DNA of 64,000 nt, taken from NCBI RefSeq assembly GCF_001435295.1, contig NZ_CM003594.1, positions 744,001-808,000 of the forward strand, in the 5' to 3' direction. This document shows positions 27,515 to 38,131 of the stretch, in pieces. The notes beneath the pieces were generated by a model. The model did not search any database. It worked only from the letters and a program-made list of their open reading frames with translations, and was not told where the DNA came from. Source of the stretch: Psychrobacter sp. P11F6 (GTDB lineage: Bacteria; Pseudomonadota; Gammaproteobacteria; Pseudomonadales; Moraxellaceae). Position 1 is the first letter of the stretch, and the number at the start of each line of letters is the position of its first letter. Made by a program: the position numbers and the translations under genes.

Positions 27515-30500
27515 TTAACTGACTAGATTGTCAATCCAAGTGCTTATCGCAGTGCTTAGTTTTGCTAATACTGAAGGCTCTTCTTTACTATCTAAACTTA
27601 ATGACCGCGCTTGCATTTTACCCATCGTCACTGGTTGTTTTTGCATACTATCCACAATTAATGGTAGGTTGTTACCAGCGGTCCCTAAGATAAAGCTTGG
27701 GTTTTTAGTCAGCGTTGTCCACTTTTGATTCCAGCCACCACTACAATTGTAAGTAATTAAGCTTCCGCGATTATCTACTAAATTACCAGTACGCAAATCA
27801 AAGCATTTGTTGCCCTGTTTGATTTGGTCAGCACCGTTCATCTCCCAAACTTGCGCTGGCGAGTCCAAGCTACAAGCGCCTAAAACGACCCAAGAACCTT
27901 GTTCCGTTAAACACTGATCTAATGCCATTTTGCTGTGAATTTTACCTTTAAGATCGTAAATCCACTGTTCAGAGTCATCACCAGTACAGCCACTTGGGCC
28001 GCTAATAAAGCTATTTAACTTACCATCTTCTAGAGTTTCAACTTTAAGGCAGTTGTTGCCATTACGGATAGTAGTCACATTATCTAAAGGTTTGTCATCT
28101 TGTAGCTCTAAATCTACAACAAACTTTTGAAATTCGGTAAGTGCTTCAGGCTCTTTTTTGATTAAATCCGTACGATAGACATTGACCCAACGGTTTAGAC
28201 GATTTAGAGTTTCTTGCTGCTTCTCATAACGCTCTAATGTTTGGAGTGCTAAAGGGCTAAGCTCATCACGATACTCTTTGTAAGAATCATATAACAACTG
28301 ACCGTTGGCGTCTAAACTAATAGTCGAATTTTCTGCTTGAGCAAGAAGTTTCTGCTCTAAGATTGGCAATTCTACCTTTCTTAGTGCCGTATAGCCCTGT
28401 TCTTTACCAAAGGTAACCGCGGGTTTAATCGCATCACTATATTGACGAATATCAATGGTTGAAAGCTGTACTTGTGCTTCATTGACCTTTTTACAGTACA
28501 AATCTACTTTTTTCGGGTTGTCTGCAATCGCTAAATTAACATGGAACTTATTGGCGTTACTGGTCATTCGATTAGGAGCCAACGCAATATCATTAATCGT
28601 GTTATTACTATAAGTAACGCTTAACCAGCAGCTTGCTGATTCAAGCGAGTTATTCGGTGTCGGTAACTCAAAAACGTTGCCCCAGTTACCACGTGCTTCT
28701 GGATAAATGATGCCTTTTTGCGCGACAGGGTCATAACCGCCTAAAATGGTGAATACTGGCACGCCTTGTAAGCGTGGTTTTAAGTAATTACCGTCGGTAC
28801 TGTTGTACCAAACGTTTTTGGATTCTTTCCACACTTTAGGCTGGATGACTTCCATCTTTCTAAGCTCAGCATTCCATTTCTTATAGCCAGTTGGTGAGTC
28901 AGCGTCAAATATTGCTTTATCAAATGCTGGCTGTATCTTAATTTTTGTACTATAACCCGTATAGTGAGTATAGTTTGAATAAGCGCCACTCTGTGATCCA
29001 CCAGACATCGCATCGCGACCATAGCCATAGGTGGCTAAGAAAAGAGGTTTACCAGTGAGACCATCACCCTCGACCTGTCGTGGCCAGTCTAAGTTGCTGC
29101 GCATTTTGTTTCTGACGCCATTATAGCCCCAGCCACTATTGGCATGATGCTCGGCCCAAAAGAAATCGCCGTTCTGTTCACCAGGATAATGACCCAAGCC
29201 ATAATGATGACCGATTTCGTGGCTGAATTCATTACCTTGAGAGTCGATTAGGGTCAACATACCATTACCGCCGCTTAAGCCGTGGTTATATTCACCATTC
29301 TTATATTTACCGCGAGCGTGATGCGCATTGACGTTCTGGGTCAATTGCGGTTGCTCTTGACTTTGCATTGAAGCACTGGTGACGCCCCAATTGGCTAAAT
29401 TAATGCCAACACCAAAGGTTGATTTCGCGGTGTTTTCGCGCATATCACCAGCATAAACGCCAGCATCATTTGAGTCACTGACTGAATCATAAATAGTGCC
29501 ATTGGCGACCATTACTCGTTCGAGCTTCATGTCATCATAGCTAGCAACGGTCATTTGTGCTGCTGGAATGGTTTGGAAGTAATCTGAACCCGCTCTTTCT
29601 GGATCGCGTAGCATATAATGACCCCAAGATTGAGGTGCATCCGTTAACATGCCCAGACGGATATTGGTCAATACCAACTCACCAGGGGCGGCAAAATCTA
29701 TGTTATCTTCTGACAATTCACCGCTACGATTTTGGTCATCCATAATGCGAATTTTGAGACCACCTTGTACCTCATCCCAGTTGAGTTTGGTTGACCAAGC
29801 ACGCTTACTGTAAGCAACGCGTGCGCGCTGATCAGTGTTAGTCTGATCCGTGTCTGGGATTTGAGTCGGATCGGCTAAATTGATAGTTCGTAATAAAACC
29901 CCGTCTTTGTAAATTTCAGCCGCTAATTTATTAATGTCACCCATTTCAAGCGTAGGCGTCACTAATAATAACGCCTCTTTTTCTGCCGTCAGACGCGGCA
30001 TATTTTTATCTTCGTTGCCTTGTGGATCAACGGTATGATTCTGCCCAAACTGTATCATCGCTTGAAAATCGCCAACCAAGTCCGGACGAATAGTACGAAT
30101 TTCTCCCGCTCTACCATCGTGATCAAAAAACCCTAATAAATAAAAATCAGCGATGTCCTTTTTGGGTTCTGGATATTTGATAGGCGTACTTGGCCCAATT
30201 GGTGTAGCAGGAATGCTCGTTATTGGTGGTTTAACAGGCGTACTTGGCCCAATTGGCGTAGCAGGAATACTCGTTATTGGCGGCTTAACAGGCGTACTTG
30301 GCCCAATTGGCGTAGCAGGAATACTCGTTATTGGCGGCTTAACAGGCGTACTTGGCCCAATTGGTGTAGCAGGAATGCTCGTTATTGGTGGTTTAACAGG
30401 CGTACTTGGTTCAAGCGGCGTAGCAGGAATACTCGTTATTGGCGGCTTAACAGGCGTGCTTGGTTCAAGTGGCGTAGCAGGAATACTCGTTGCTGGCGGC

Positions 30501-30832
30501 TTAACAGGCGTGCTTGGTTCAAGTGGCGTAGCAGGAATACTCGTTACCGGTGGCTTAATAGGTGTACTTGGTTCAAGTGGCGTAGCAGGAATGCTCGTTG
30601 CTGGCGGCTTAATAGGAGTACTTGGCTCAAGTGGCGTAGCAGGAAGACTCGTTACTGGCGGCTTAACAGGCGTAGTGACGGGTGGTTTAACAGGCGGCGT
30701 TTCTACTGGTAGATTAACGGTTGGTGGTACAAGTGATGATGTGCTGCCATCACCTTCACCACAAGCAGAAAGCATAATGGATACGACACAAATGCTTAGC
30801 GCTTTTACTGGAAATGCTATTGTGTTTTTCAA
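27515..30832 (-). CDS. Secreted M66-like (StcE/TagA-type) metalloprotease lipoprotein with ricin-type lectin domain
   Basis: A very large protein of 1105 residues. It starts with a lipoprotein signal peptide; the lipobox is LSAC with Cys24. A proline-rich linker follows (about residues 35-225) with nine 18-residue repeats of the type KPPxTSIPATPLEPSTP. The catalytic part has HEIGHHYGLGH (His538, Glu539, His542, His548), a zinc-metalloprotease site as in M66 enzymes such as StcE and TagA, and a DAMSGG segment near residue 606 that fits the downstream met-turn. The last third has a ricin-type beta-trefoil with QxW motifs (about residues 925-1037), a sugar-binding module. It starts with TTG; AGGGC at 30839-30843 lies 6 bases upstream, and the next Met is inside the signal peptide. 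Mucin-like glycoprotein cleavage, as by StcE, is possible but inferred. No secretion genes are adjacent. Confidence 0.85.
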   Translation of the reverse strand: MKNTIAFPVKALSICVVSIMLSACGEGDGSTSSLVPPTVNLPVETPPVKPPVTTPVKPPVTSLPATPLEPSTPIKPPATSIPATPLEPSTPIKPPVTSIPATPLEPSTPVKPPATSIPATPLEPSTPVKPPITSIPATPLEPSTPVKPPITSIPATPIGPSTPVKPPITSIPATPIGPSTPVKPPITSIPATPIGPSTPVKPPITSIPATPIGPSTPIKYPEPKKDIADFYLLGFFDHDGRAGEIRTIRPDLVGDFQAMIQFGQNHTVDPQGNEDKNMPRLTAEKEALLLVTPTLEMGDINKLAAEIYKDGVLLRTINLADPTQIPDTDQTNTDQRARVAYSKRAWSTKLNWDEVQGGLKIRIMDDQNRSGELSEDNIDFAAPGELVLTNIRLGMLTDAPQSWGHYMLRDPERAGSDYFQTIPAAQMTVASYDDMKLERVMVANGTIYDSVSDSNDAGVYAGDMRENTAKSTFGVGINLANWGVTSASMQSQEQPQLTQNVNAHHARGKYKNGEYNHGLSGGNGMLTLIDSQGNEFSHEIGHHYGLGHYPGEQNGDFFWAEHHANSGWGYNGVRNKMRSNLDWPRQVEGDGLTGKPLFLATYGYGRDAMSGGSQSGAYSNYTHYTGYSTKIKIQPAFDKAIFDADSPTGYKKWNAELRKMEVIQPKVWKESKNVWYNSTDGNYLKPRLQGVPVFTILGGYDPVAQKGIIYPEARGNWGNVFELPTPNNSLESASCWLSVTYSNNTINDIALAPNRMTSNANKFHVNLAIADNPKKVDLYCKKVNEAQVQLSTIDIRQYSDAIKPAVTFGKEQGYTALRKVELPILEQKLLAQAENSTISLDANGQLLYDSYKEYRDELSPLALQTLERYEKQQETLNRLNRWVNVYRTDLIKKEPEALTEFQKFVVDLELQDDKPLDNVTTIRNGNNCLKVETLEDGKLNSFISGPSGCTGDDSEQWIYDLKGKIHSKMALDQCLTEQGSWVVLGACSLDSPAQVWEMNGADQIKQGNKCFDLRTGNLVDNRGSLITYNCSGGWNQKWTTLTKNPSFILGTAGNNLPLIVDSMQKQPVTMGKMQARSLSLDSKEEPSVLAKLSTAISTWIDNLVS
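30179..30664 (-). repeat. Nine tandem 54-bp repeats coding a proline-rich linker
   Basis: Nine copies of a 54-bp unit code for residues 57-218 of the M66-like lipoprotein. Copies 6-8 are identical at the protein level, and copies 1-5 differ mainly at the position after KPP (V, A or I) and in LEP versus IGP. The drift along the array suggests growth by unequal exchange, with the youngest copies on the C-terminal side. Copy number probably varies between strains. Confidence 0.92.
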
Positions 30833-30985
30833 TTTATTGCCCTAATAATAGTTTAAGGCAATATAACAGCTGTGTTAGCATCTCGTACGACTTTTGTTCG
30901 ATGTATAATAATAAGTTATATTACAACCTCTAGTGAAAACTAATTTTTATTATTTGATATGCCTCATTCATTACTAACGCTTTTC

Positions 30986-32536
30986 TTAATTTGTTTTTGG
31001 GTTATCTGATTCAGTAATGATATCGCCTTTATAATTAAAGAGATTACCATTGGTTTTAGCTTGAGAGTCATTCAAATCTTTAGGAATAAGAATCTCATTA
31101 TCCTGCTCATCGCATTCAATATCACTGTCTTTATCATAAGCTATTGGGTCAAAGTGTGGGGTGTCTTTGATCGGCTCATTCTTGTCTAATGCTGCAGTGG
31201 TCGCCGAGGTTTTTCTAAATAAATTTGATTGACCGCCTTTGATGCCTTTTCCATTAGAATCAGCTTTTTTACGTGGCTCACTATTGGCAAAAATAGCATT
31301 TAACGGTAGATCTAACTGTTGCTTGGCATAAGCTTCCGTATTTTCAAAACGGTTGACTAGCAAGCTAAGCCAAGGTTTTTGATCCTCTGGCCCCATCTCA
31401 TCTAGCTCATCTTTGATAGGTAAGGGGTAAGGTAGGGTGCGATAAAAATCCCATAATGTCATTTTGCTCAAATCTCTCTTGAGCACATAATCATTATCTT
31501 CAGTCATGGTGATTAAATTGCTGTCTTGCAGATAATTAATATAGGTATACCATTTTGGTAGCTCTTTGCGTCCTAGCACATTACGTAGCGCTTGTTCGCT
31601 TACCGCTTCCCCTTTTAAATGATGGGTATAAACGAGGTTTAGCATATCGAGCAAACTTAGGAGCGGGTGGCGTGGATAGACCTCTTCAGTCTCAAAAATC
31701 GTCAAGGTATAGCTAATCTCAACACCTAATAGAATTAAATTCCACGACAAATATATCCATAATAAGAAGATGGGCAGTGCCGCAAAAGCCCCGTAAATCG
31801 CTTCATAACTAGTGAAATTTGCCATTACTGTACCAAACAGGTGCTTCATCAGCTCGAATACGATAGCGACGAAGAGACCAGCAATGGCTGCATTTTTTGC
31901 GGGTACGCGTGCTTTTGGGATGAACCAGTACATACCAATAAAGCCTGCGACAGTGATACCAATGGATACGGCTTGTACCCAAAAAGACCAGTCAATGCCA
32001 TAACCAGCAATTTGTCGGTTTAAAAAACTCAAACTTTGTACCGCGCTTGAAGCAAGAAATGCCGTACCCAGTACTAACGGTCCTAACGTGACGATGGTCC
32101 AATAGCGCAGCATACTTTTCATACCGCCAGAGCGATTTTCTACCCGCCAGATTTGGTTAAAAGCGCGCTCAATAGTTGTTAACGTCATAATGGTCGTAAA
32201 AAATAACACCATTGCCCCAATGATGGTTAGATTTGAGGATTTTTCAGCGAAGCTATTGATATACTCACTGACCTGCATACTTGATTGTGGTAGTAAGTTA
32301 CTATAAATCACTTCATATATCTGTGCTCTAACGGACGCAAGTGCGGGTACAGAAGATAGGATCATCAATAGGACGGTTAGGACGGGTACAATTGACAACA
32401 TAGTCGTGTAGGTCAGCGATGCCGCTTTTTGCTGGCAATTGTCTTCAAAAAAGTGCCGAGTCAAGAATCGTAAGAATTGAAACCAGCGTTGATGTAAAAA
32501 CGGGATTTTTTTTGATAAGTTTTCCATATCGACCAT
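30986..32536 (-). CDS. YihY/BrkB family inner-membrane protein
   Basis: A 516-residue protein of the YihY family (UPF0761, formerly mis-annotated as RNase BN). The first ~290 residues hold about six membrane segments and the family motifs KAASLTYTTMLSIVPVLTVLL, TLTTIERAFNQIWRV and IFLLWIYLSWNLILLGVEISYT. The following part (about 290-400) matches the longer version found in many beta- and gammaproteobacteria. The last ~110 residues are hydrophilic, rich in Lys, Asp and Asn, and probably disordered. The function is unknown. A second ATG at 32527 is a possible alternative start; neither has a clear ribosome-binding site. Confidence 0.9.
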   Translation of the reverse strand: MVDMENLSKKIPFLHQRWFQFLRFLTRHFFEDNCQQKAASLTYTTMLSIVPVLTVLLMILSSVPALASVRAQIYEVIYSNLLPQSSMQVSEYINSFAEKSSNLTIIGAMVLFFTTIMTLTTIERAFNQIWRVENRSGGMKSMLRYWTIVTLGPLVLGTAFLASSAVQSLSFLNRQIAGYGIDWSFWVQAVSIGITVAGFIGMYWFIPKARVPAKNAAIAGLFVAIVFELMKHLFGTVMANFTSYEAIYGAFAALPIFLLWIYLSWNLILLGVEISYTLTIFETEEVYPRHPLLSLLDMLNLVYTHHLKGEAVSEQALRNVLGRKELPKWYTYINYLQDSNLITMTEDNDYVLKRDLSKMTLWDFYRTLPYPLPIKDELDEMGPEDQKPWLSLLVNRFENTEAYAKQQLDLPLNAIFANSEPRKKADSNGKGIKGGQSNLFRKTSATTAALDKNEPIKDTPHFDPIAYDKDSDIECDEQDNEILIPKDLNDSQAKTNGNLFNYKGDIITESDNPKTN

Positions 32537-32951
32537 TTAGCAGGTGTTTGAGTGACAGTAGTGTAACAAAGATAAGCTGTTACCATCTGCGGTTTAATTG
32601 TGTCAAAATGCACAGCAGCAACCTCTCTAGCAGGTTATTAGCGACAAGGTGTACCAAGGCTGTTTGCATGTCGGTGAATGACTGGGGCATAATATATGCC
32701 TATATTGCAGTATCTGTCACAGATTATGTATATAGTCATTCCACTATAAAATTATTACAGCGTTAACCTCGCTTGAAGTATTAAATATACATCTACACTC
32801 GGTTGCCTTGTACTAGTACTATTTTTAAATTGAATCGACTATAGCTACATAATCAGTAAGGCTTTACGCTAAAGAAATAGACTGCATAGAAGCTGTTGTA
32901 GGTAATTGGAATCAACAATAACATTCATGGTTTTATGAGGAAGTATTGCTA
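32537..32951. other. YihY-wrbA divergent region
   Basis: About 415 bases of non-coding sequence between divergent genes. No clear promoter pair, hairpin with T-tract or small gene was recognised. A strong ribosome-binding site (GAGGAAG, 32937-32943) belongs to wrbA. Confidence 0.4.
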
Positions 32952-33569
32952 ATGAGTCAGACCGCCCCTTATGTTTTGGTGCTCTATTATTCAAATTACG
33001 GTACGACTAAGACATTGGCTTATGCTATCGCTCAAGGTATTGAGGATGCTGGTATGACAGCCCGTATCCGTACTGTACCAACGGTTGCACCCGAGACCAC
33101 GTCGAGCAAGCCTGCGATACCTGATGAAGGTGACTTATATTGCACTATGGACGATCTAAAAGACTGTATGGGTTTGGCGCTTGGTAGCCCGACGCACTTC
33201 GGTAATATGGCTGCCCCCATGAAATATTTTTGGGACAATACGGTCACTATTTGGCTGGCAGGTAATTTACAGAACAAACCTGCTGCTGTATTTACTGCGA
33301 CCGGCTCGATGCATGGCGGGCAGGAGACAACGTTGCTGACCATGATGTTGCCGTTGATGCATCACGGCATGATCCTTGTTGGTGTGCCTTATGCTGAGCC
33401 TGCGCTTAATCGTACTCATCGTGGTGGCTCGCCTTATGGTGCCAGCCACGTGAGTGGGGCGTTGCATGATCAACCCGTCTCAGCAGATGAGCGCGAGTTG
33501 GCTATCGCCCAAGGTCGGCGCTTGGCTATTAGTGCTACTGCATTGGCGCAAGCTAACTGGACTCGCTAA
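32952..33569 (+). CDS. wrbA: NAD(P)H:quinone oxidoreductase WrbA-like
   Basis: A 205-residue flavodoxin-fold protein that binds FMN and reduces quinones by two electrons, which limits redox cycling. The FMN phosphate loop is VLYYSNYGTTKTLAYAIAQG; GSPTHFGNMAAPMKYFWD and TATGSMHGGQETTLL are the WrbA motifs. The frame opens at TTG 32946, but GAGGAAG lies 8 bases before the ATG at 32952, which is used. It probably shares a transcript with the DUF2069 gene 62 bases downstream, a neighbourhood seen in other gammaproteobacteria. Confidence 0.93.
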   Translation: MSQTAPYVLVLYYSNYGTTKTLAYAIAQGIEDAGMTARIRTVPTVAPETTSSKPAIPDEGDLYCTMDDLKDCMGLALGSPTHFGNMAAPMKYFWDNTVTIWLAGNLQNKPAAVFTATGSMHGGQETTLLTMMLPLMHHGMILVGVPYAEPALNRTHRGGSPYGASHVSGALHDQPVSADERELAIAQGRRLAISATALAQANWTR

Positions 33570-33631
33570 GCGGATTTTTATAGCATGCAACGTCTTATAT
33601 AACGCTATTAATTAGGAAGTAAATATATCTA

Positions 33632-34108
33632 ATGGTCACAAACCGCTCCGATAGTGAGATAAGCGCACCAGCCAAAAAATCTGCCAAAGCTGCTAAGCTT
33701 AAAAAGCCAATTACGCCCATTCGTCAGCGCTTGATGGTGACTTGGCTGATTTGGTTGGTTTATAGACTGCTTGGGCTACCTATTTTTATCAATGTTTTTA
33801 ATCCCAGTAGTCCTGATGTCATTGGCGGTATCGCCTGGCAAGCATTATGGCTAGTGCCAGCATTTATTTTGACGCCCGCGATACTACGGGGTCGTTCGCC
33901 GTATGTGCTATTGATAGGCAGTATGCTTACCTTGGTTTATTTGGGGGCGAGTGGTGTGGTGCTGTTTACCCGCGTTTACGGCAGCAGTTGGGCAGAGATA
34001 GTGGTTTATCTGCTTGATTTTGTCTTATTACTGGCAATCAATATTTGGTTATTTATTCTACTAAAGCGTCTTCCTTCAATGAACAACGTCGTTAAGCAGC
34101 CACGTTAG
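33632..34108 (+). CDS. DUF2069 membrane protein
   Basis: A 158-residue protein with a Lys/Ala-rich N-terminal tail of about 30 residues and four hydrophobic segments (LMVTWLIWLVYRLLGLPIFI, IAWQALWLVPAFILTPAIL, LLIGSMLTLVYLGASGVVLF, IVVYLLDFVLLLAINIWLFILL). The spacing and the PAILRGRSPYVLLIGSML segment fit DUF2069. It follows wrbA and precedes a strong terminator. The function is unknown. Confidence 0.85.
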   Translation: MVTNRSDSEISAPAKKSAKAAKLKKPITPIRQRLMVTWLIWLVYRLLGLPIFINVFNPSSPDVIGGIAWQALWLVPAFILTPAILRGRSPYVLLIGSMLTLVYLGASGVVLFTRVYGSSWAEIVVYLLDFVLLLAINIWLFILLKRLPSMNNVVKQPR

Positions 34109-34136
34109 TTGATTTAGCGAAGTTTAAGACAAAAAA

Positions 34137-34168
34137 AGCGGCGCTCTATTTAGAGCGCCGCTTTTTTT
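34137..34168. terminator. Bidirectional intrinsic terminator
   Basis: A 12-bp perfect GC-rich stem, AGCGGCGCTCTA/TAGAGCGCCGCT, with a two-base centre is flanked by an A-run on one side and a T-run on the other. It serves both the DUF2069 gene and the convergent DUF3108 gene. Confidence 0.95.
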
Positions 34169-34197
34169 ATGCTATTTCTGCTTATTTAATAAAAAGC

Positions 34198-34968
34198 TTA
34201 ATTTACTTTGGTTAATTCTAAATCCATCTTTTTGCCATCATTAATTTGGCTAACTTTTACTGGTAGGTAATCTAAGCTTGGTGCGAGCCAAAAACTGGTA
34301 GAACGACTATTGTCATCGTGGATACGGTCGACACGTACGGTATCAAATGTGCCAGCTGGAACGGTAATCTTGGTGTTACCAGATTTTTTGAAAGGGGTTT
34401 TCTCTATCTTGTCTTTTTTCGCCATGTAATAGTTGCCAGAGAATTTACCGTTCAACAAATCTTGGCGAATTTGCACTTCCAAACTTAAATCATCAAAAGC
34501 TTGTTGTGCCATGTTCATGGTCGTCGATTTGCCTTTATAGTTGCTCACTACCTTTTTACTGCTTGGATTGAAGTCTAATTTGTGCGTGCGACCAACGCCT
34601 AATAGCTTATAAGTGGTGCTGGCTTGAGTCGGAATGACATTATTACCGTTGATGGTAAAAGTGCTGTTTTGCGAAGCACTTGCAACACCTGCCACCCGAG
34701 CATTGACATTATATTTCCAAGTATTACCAGCTTTTTCCAAAGTACGAGTGGCAGTACCTTTATATTTGTCTTCAACCGTAAAGCTGTAGTTGGCGCTTGA
34801 AGGTTCGATATTCTTTGCGCTGGCAAGGGTAGGTGCAGTCATACTTATCGCTCCAATCGTAGCAATACTGGCTCCAGTGGTTAGGGCGGTTAAAAACTTA
34901 GACTTGCTGCGTTTGGTGTTATTAGTATCGGTTGTTAACGACTTTTGATCGTTTGATAAAAAACTCAT
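34198..34968 (-). CDS. DUF3108 exported protein
   Basis: A 256-residue protein with a rather long N-terminal signal region: a basic segment NTKRSKSKFL, then a hydrophobic stretch and cleavage after LASA. The mature part is a beta-rich DUF3108 domain, with YSFTVEDKYKGTATRTLEK, VPAGTFDTVRVDRIHDD and the FWLAPSLDYLPVKVSQ end. It is probably periplasmic; the function is unknown. Two ATGs lie close together; AAGGA (34975-34979) touches the first at 34974 and is 6 bases from the second at 34968, so the second is chosen. Confidence 0.85.
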   Translation of the reverse strand: MSFLSNDQKSLTTDTNNTKRSKSKFLTALTTGASIATIGAISMTAPTLASAKNIEPSSANYSFTVEDKYKGTATRTLEKAGNTWKYNVNARVAGVASASQNSTFTINGNNVIPTQASTTYKLLGVGRTHKLDFNPSSKKVVSNYKGKSTTMNMAQQAFDDLSLEVQIRQDLLNGKFSGNYYMAKKDKIEKTPFKKSGNTKITVPAGTFDTVRVDRIHDDNSRSTSFWLAPSLDYLPVKVSQINDGKKMDLELTKVN

Positions 34969-35509
34969 GGACATTCCTTAATTGCTATTTATGGCATTGC
35001 TTATAACTATTGTTATTTTCTCAAGGACTATAATGGTCATGTCCTGCTATCTTTTCAAGAGTGCCAGCTGTCCCTGTGGTGTTGCTATTGTAGTCAAGGT
35101 TGCTGGCATCGAGCGCGATATCATCAGGCGTCAGTTGCTGTAACTTGAGTAAGCAGGAGTAAGGTAATCGGTCAGTTGTAAATGATATGCTGTAACTTAT
35201 CGGTGTTGAAATTTGGCACTCATATGGCTGCTTTTAAAATCTTGCTAAGACCTTTAATACGGTGCAATCCAATCAAATGACTGTTCATAAACGTCATTAC
35301 CAACTAAATAATTCACGATATGCAAAATTCTTGTAAATTTTTGGGCTTTACACTTGAAGCTAACTCACTTTGCCCCCACTTTTTGATACAAGCTCAAAGC
35401 TTATCTTTAGAATGCTGTTTTAGGCAGTAATGCCTATAGATATTGGTATTGAGACCATTAATTCAAATAAACCCTTACTGCAAATAACCAAATTATTGGA
35501 GACATATTG
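34969..35509. other. Region upstream of groES
   Basis: About 540 bases between the DUF3108 gene and groES. A sigma-32-type promoter lies at 35353-35381. The rest shows no open frame with a ribosome-binding site and no strong hairpin. No CIRCE-type inverted repeat (TTAGCACTC-N9-GAGTGCTAA) was seen. Confidence 0.55.
35353..35381 (+). promoter_or_regulatory. Sigma-32-type heat-shock promoter for groES-groEL
   Basis: A CTTGAA (35353-35358) lies 15 bases before CCCCACTT (35374-35381). The E. coli sigma-32 consensus is CTTGAA and CCCCATNT, so both boxes match well with one deviation. It lies about 130 bases before groES. Confidence 0.75.
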
Positions 35510-35800
35510 ATGAATATTCGTCCTTTACATGATCGCATCGTTGTCCGCCGTATAGAAGAAGAAACAAAAACGGCTGGTGGTATCTTGCTTCCTGGTTCTG
35601 CTCAAGAAAAACCTTCACAAGGTGAAGTGCTAGCAACTGGTAACGGTCAGATTCGTGACAACGGCGAAACTCGCGCGTTAGATGTAAAAACTGGCGACAA
35701 AGTCTTGTTCGGTCAATATGCTGGTCAAACCGTGAAAGTTGACGGCGAAGAACTATTGATTATGAAAGAATCTGATGTATTGGGTGTGTTAGAAGGCTAG
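35510..35800 (+). CDS. groS: Co-chaperonin GroES
   Basis: A 96-residue ring protein that caps GroEL during ATP-driven protein folding. It starts [18 protein letters not shown], has the mobile-loop segment [19 protein letters not shown] and ends DVLGVLEG, all typical. The TTG at 35507 opens the frame, but GGAG (35498-35501) is 8 bases from the ATG at 35510. It is cotranscribed with groEL, 105 bases downstream, from a sigma-32-type promoter. Confidence 0.98.
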   Translation: MNIRPLHDRIVVRRIEEETKTAGGILLPGSAQEKPSQGEVLATGNGQIRDNGETRALDVKTGDKVLFGQYAGQTVKVDGEELLIMKESDVLGVLEG

Positions 35801-35899
35801 TCCTTTTTGAGTATTTTTATACTCAGCGCATTTTGACAACATTATTGAAAAATCATTGAAACATTTAATTGCATTCTCATACTTATCATAGTGGAGTAA

Positions 35900-37555
<1,656 letters not shown>

Positions 37556-38131
37556 TTTTACTTCTGCTACAAAGCGATTTTTTTTCGTCAGATGTGCTCA
37601 ATGTACAATAGGTACTATTTTTGCGCATCTTCCTCGACAAATCGCTTTTCGCTAGAATTATGATTTTGTTATAAAGTGTATTTGCTCATTAGAAGCTCTG
37701 TTATCGGAAGATAGCAGGGCTTTTTTTTGCCTAATTTTTATAGCGCTACTCATTGGTATATGAGGTATTCACGGTTTTATATACATTCATTTGATAGTGC
37801 TAGATAAGTGTTTTATGTTTGGAAAGGTTGCCAATTGACAGACATAGTGAGGGCGTTGATGTTTCCCAGACTCAGTGGTGACACTCTACCTACTATTTAC
37901 TCATGGTCTTTGATGCATTTCTAAAAACTTCAACAAGTACAATGCCAATTAGATCGACAAAATCGACCTGACATTATCAAAAGCATTGAATATATAAAGT
38001 TTTTTTATATATGTTATTATTTAAATGTAATTAATAAATATAATCAATGGACTGATACTTTATCAAAGGACAATTGAGCATGTGTTATGGCTGTCCAGCC
38101 ACAAACTCTTGTGCAATTCAAGGTGATGATG
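37556..38131. other. AT-rich region after groEL
   Basis: About 575 bases with no gene, with the groEL terminator near its start. The part at about 37980-38050 is strongly AT-rich, with long T- and A-runs and several TATAT stretches, unlike the sequence around it. It may hold the promoter of the next gene, and may mark the edge of acquired DNA. Confidence 0.5.
37694..37728 (+). terminator. Intrinsic terminator after groEL
   Basis: A stem with G-T wobble pairs, AGCTCTGTTATC with GATAGCAGGGCT, on a short GGAA-type loop is followed by eight T bases. Confidence 0.85.

Noticed and set aside
30153..30845. A 230-residue open frame on the plus strand, rich in Gly/Val/Leu, opposite the start of the M66-like gene
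   Set aside because: It is the antisense reading of the 54-bp proline repeats; the periodic sequence keeps several frames open. The minus strand has the signal peptide, lipobox and protease domain, and the plus frame has no homologous features.
32419..32766. A 115-residue plus-strand frame overlapping the start of the YihY-type gene
   Set aside because: Mostly antisense to the YihY gene and its upstream region; no ribosome-binding site and no motif.
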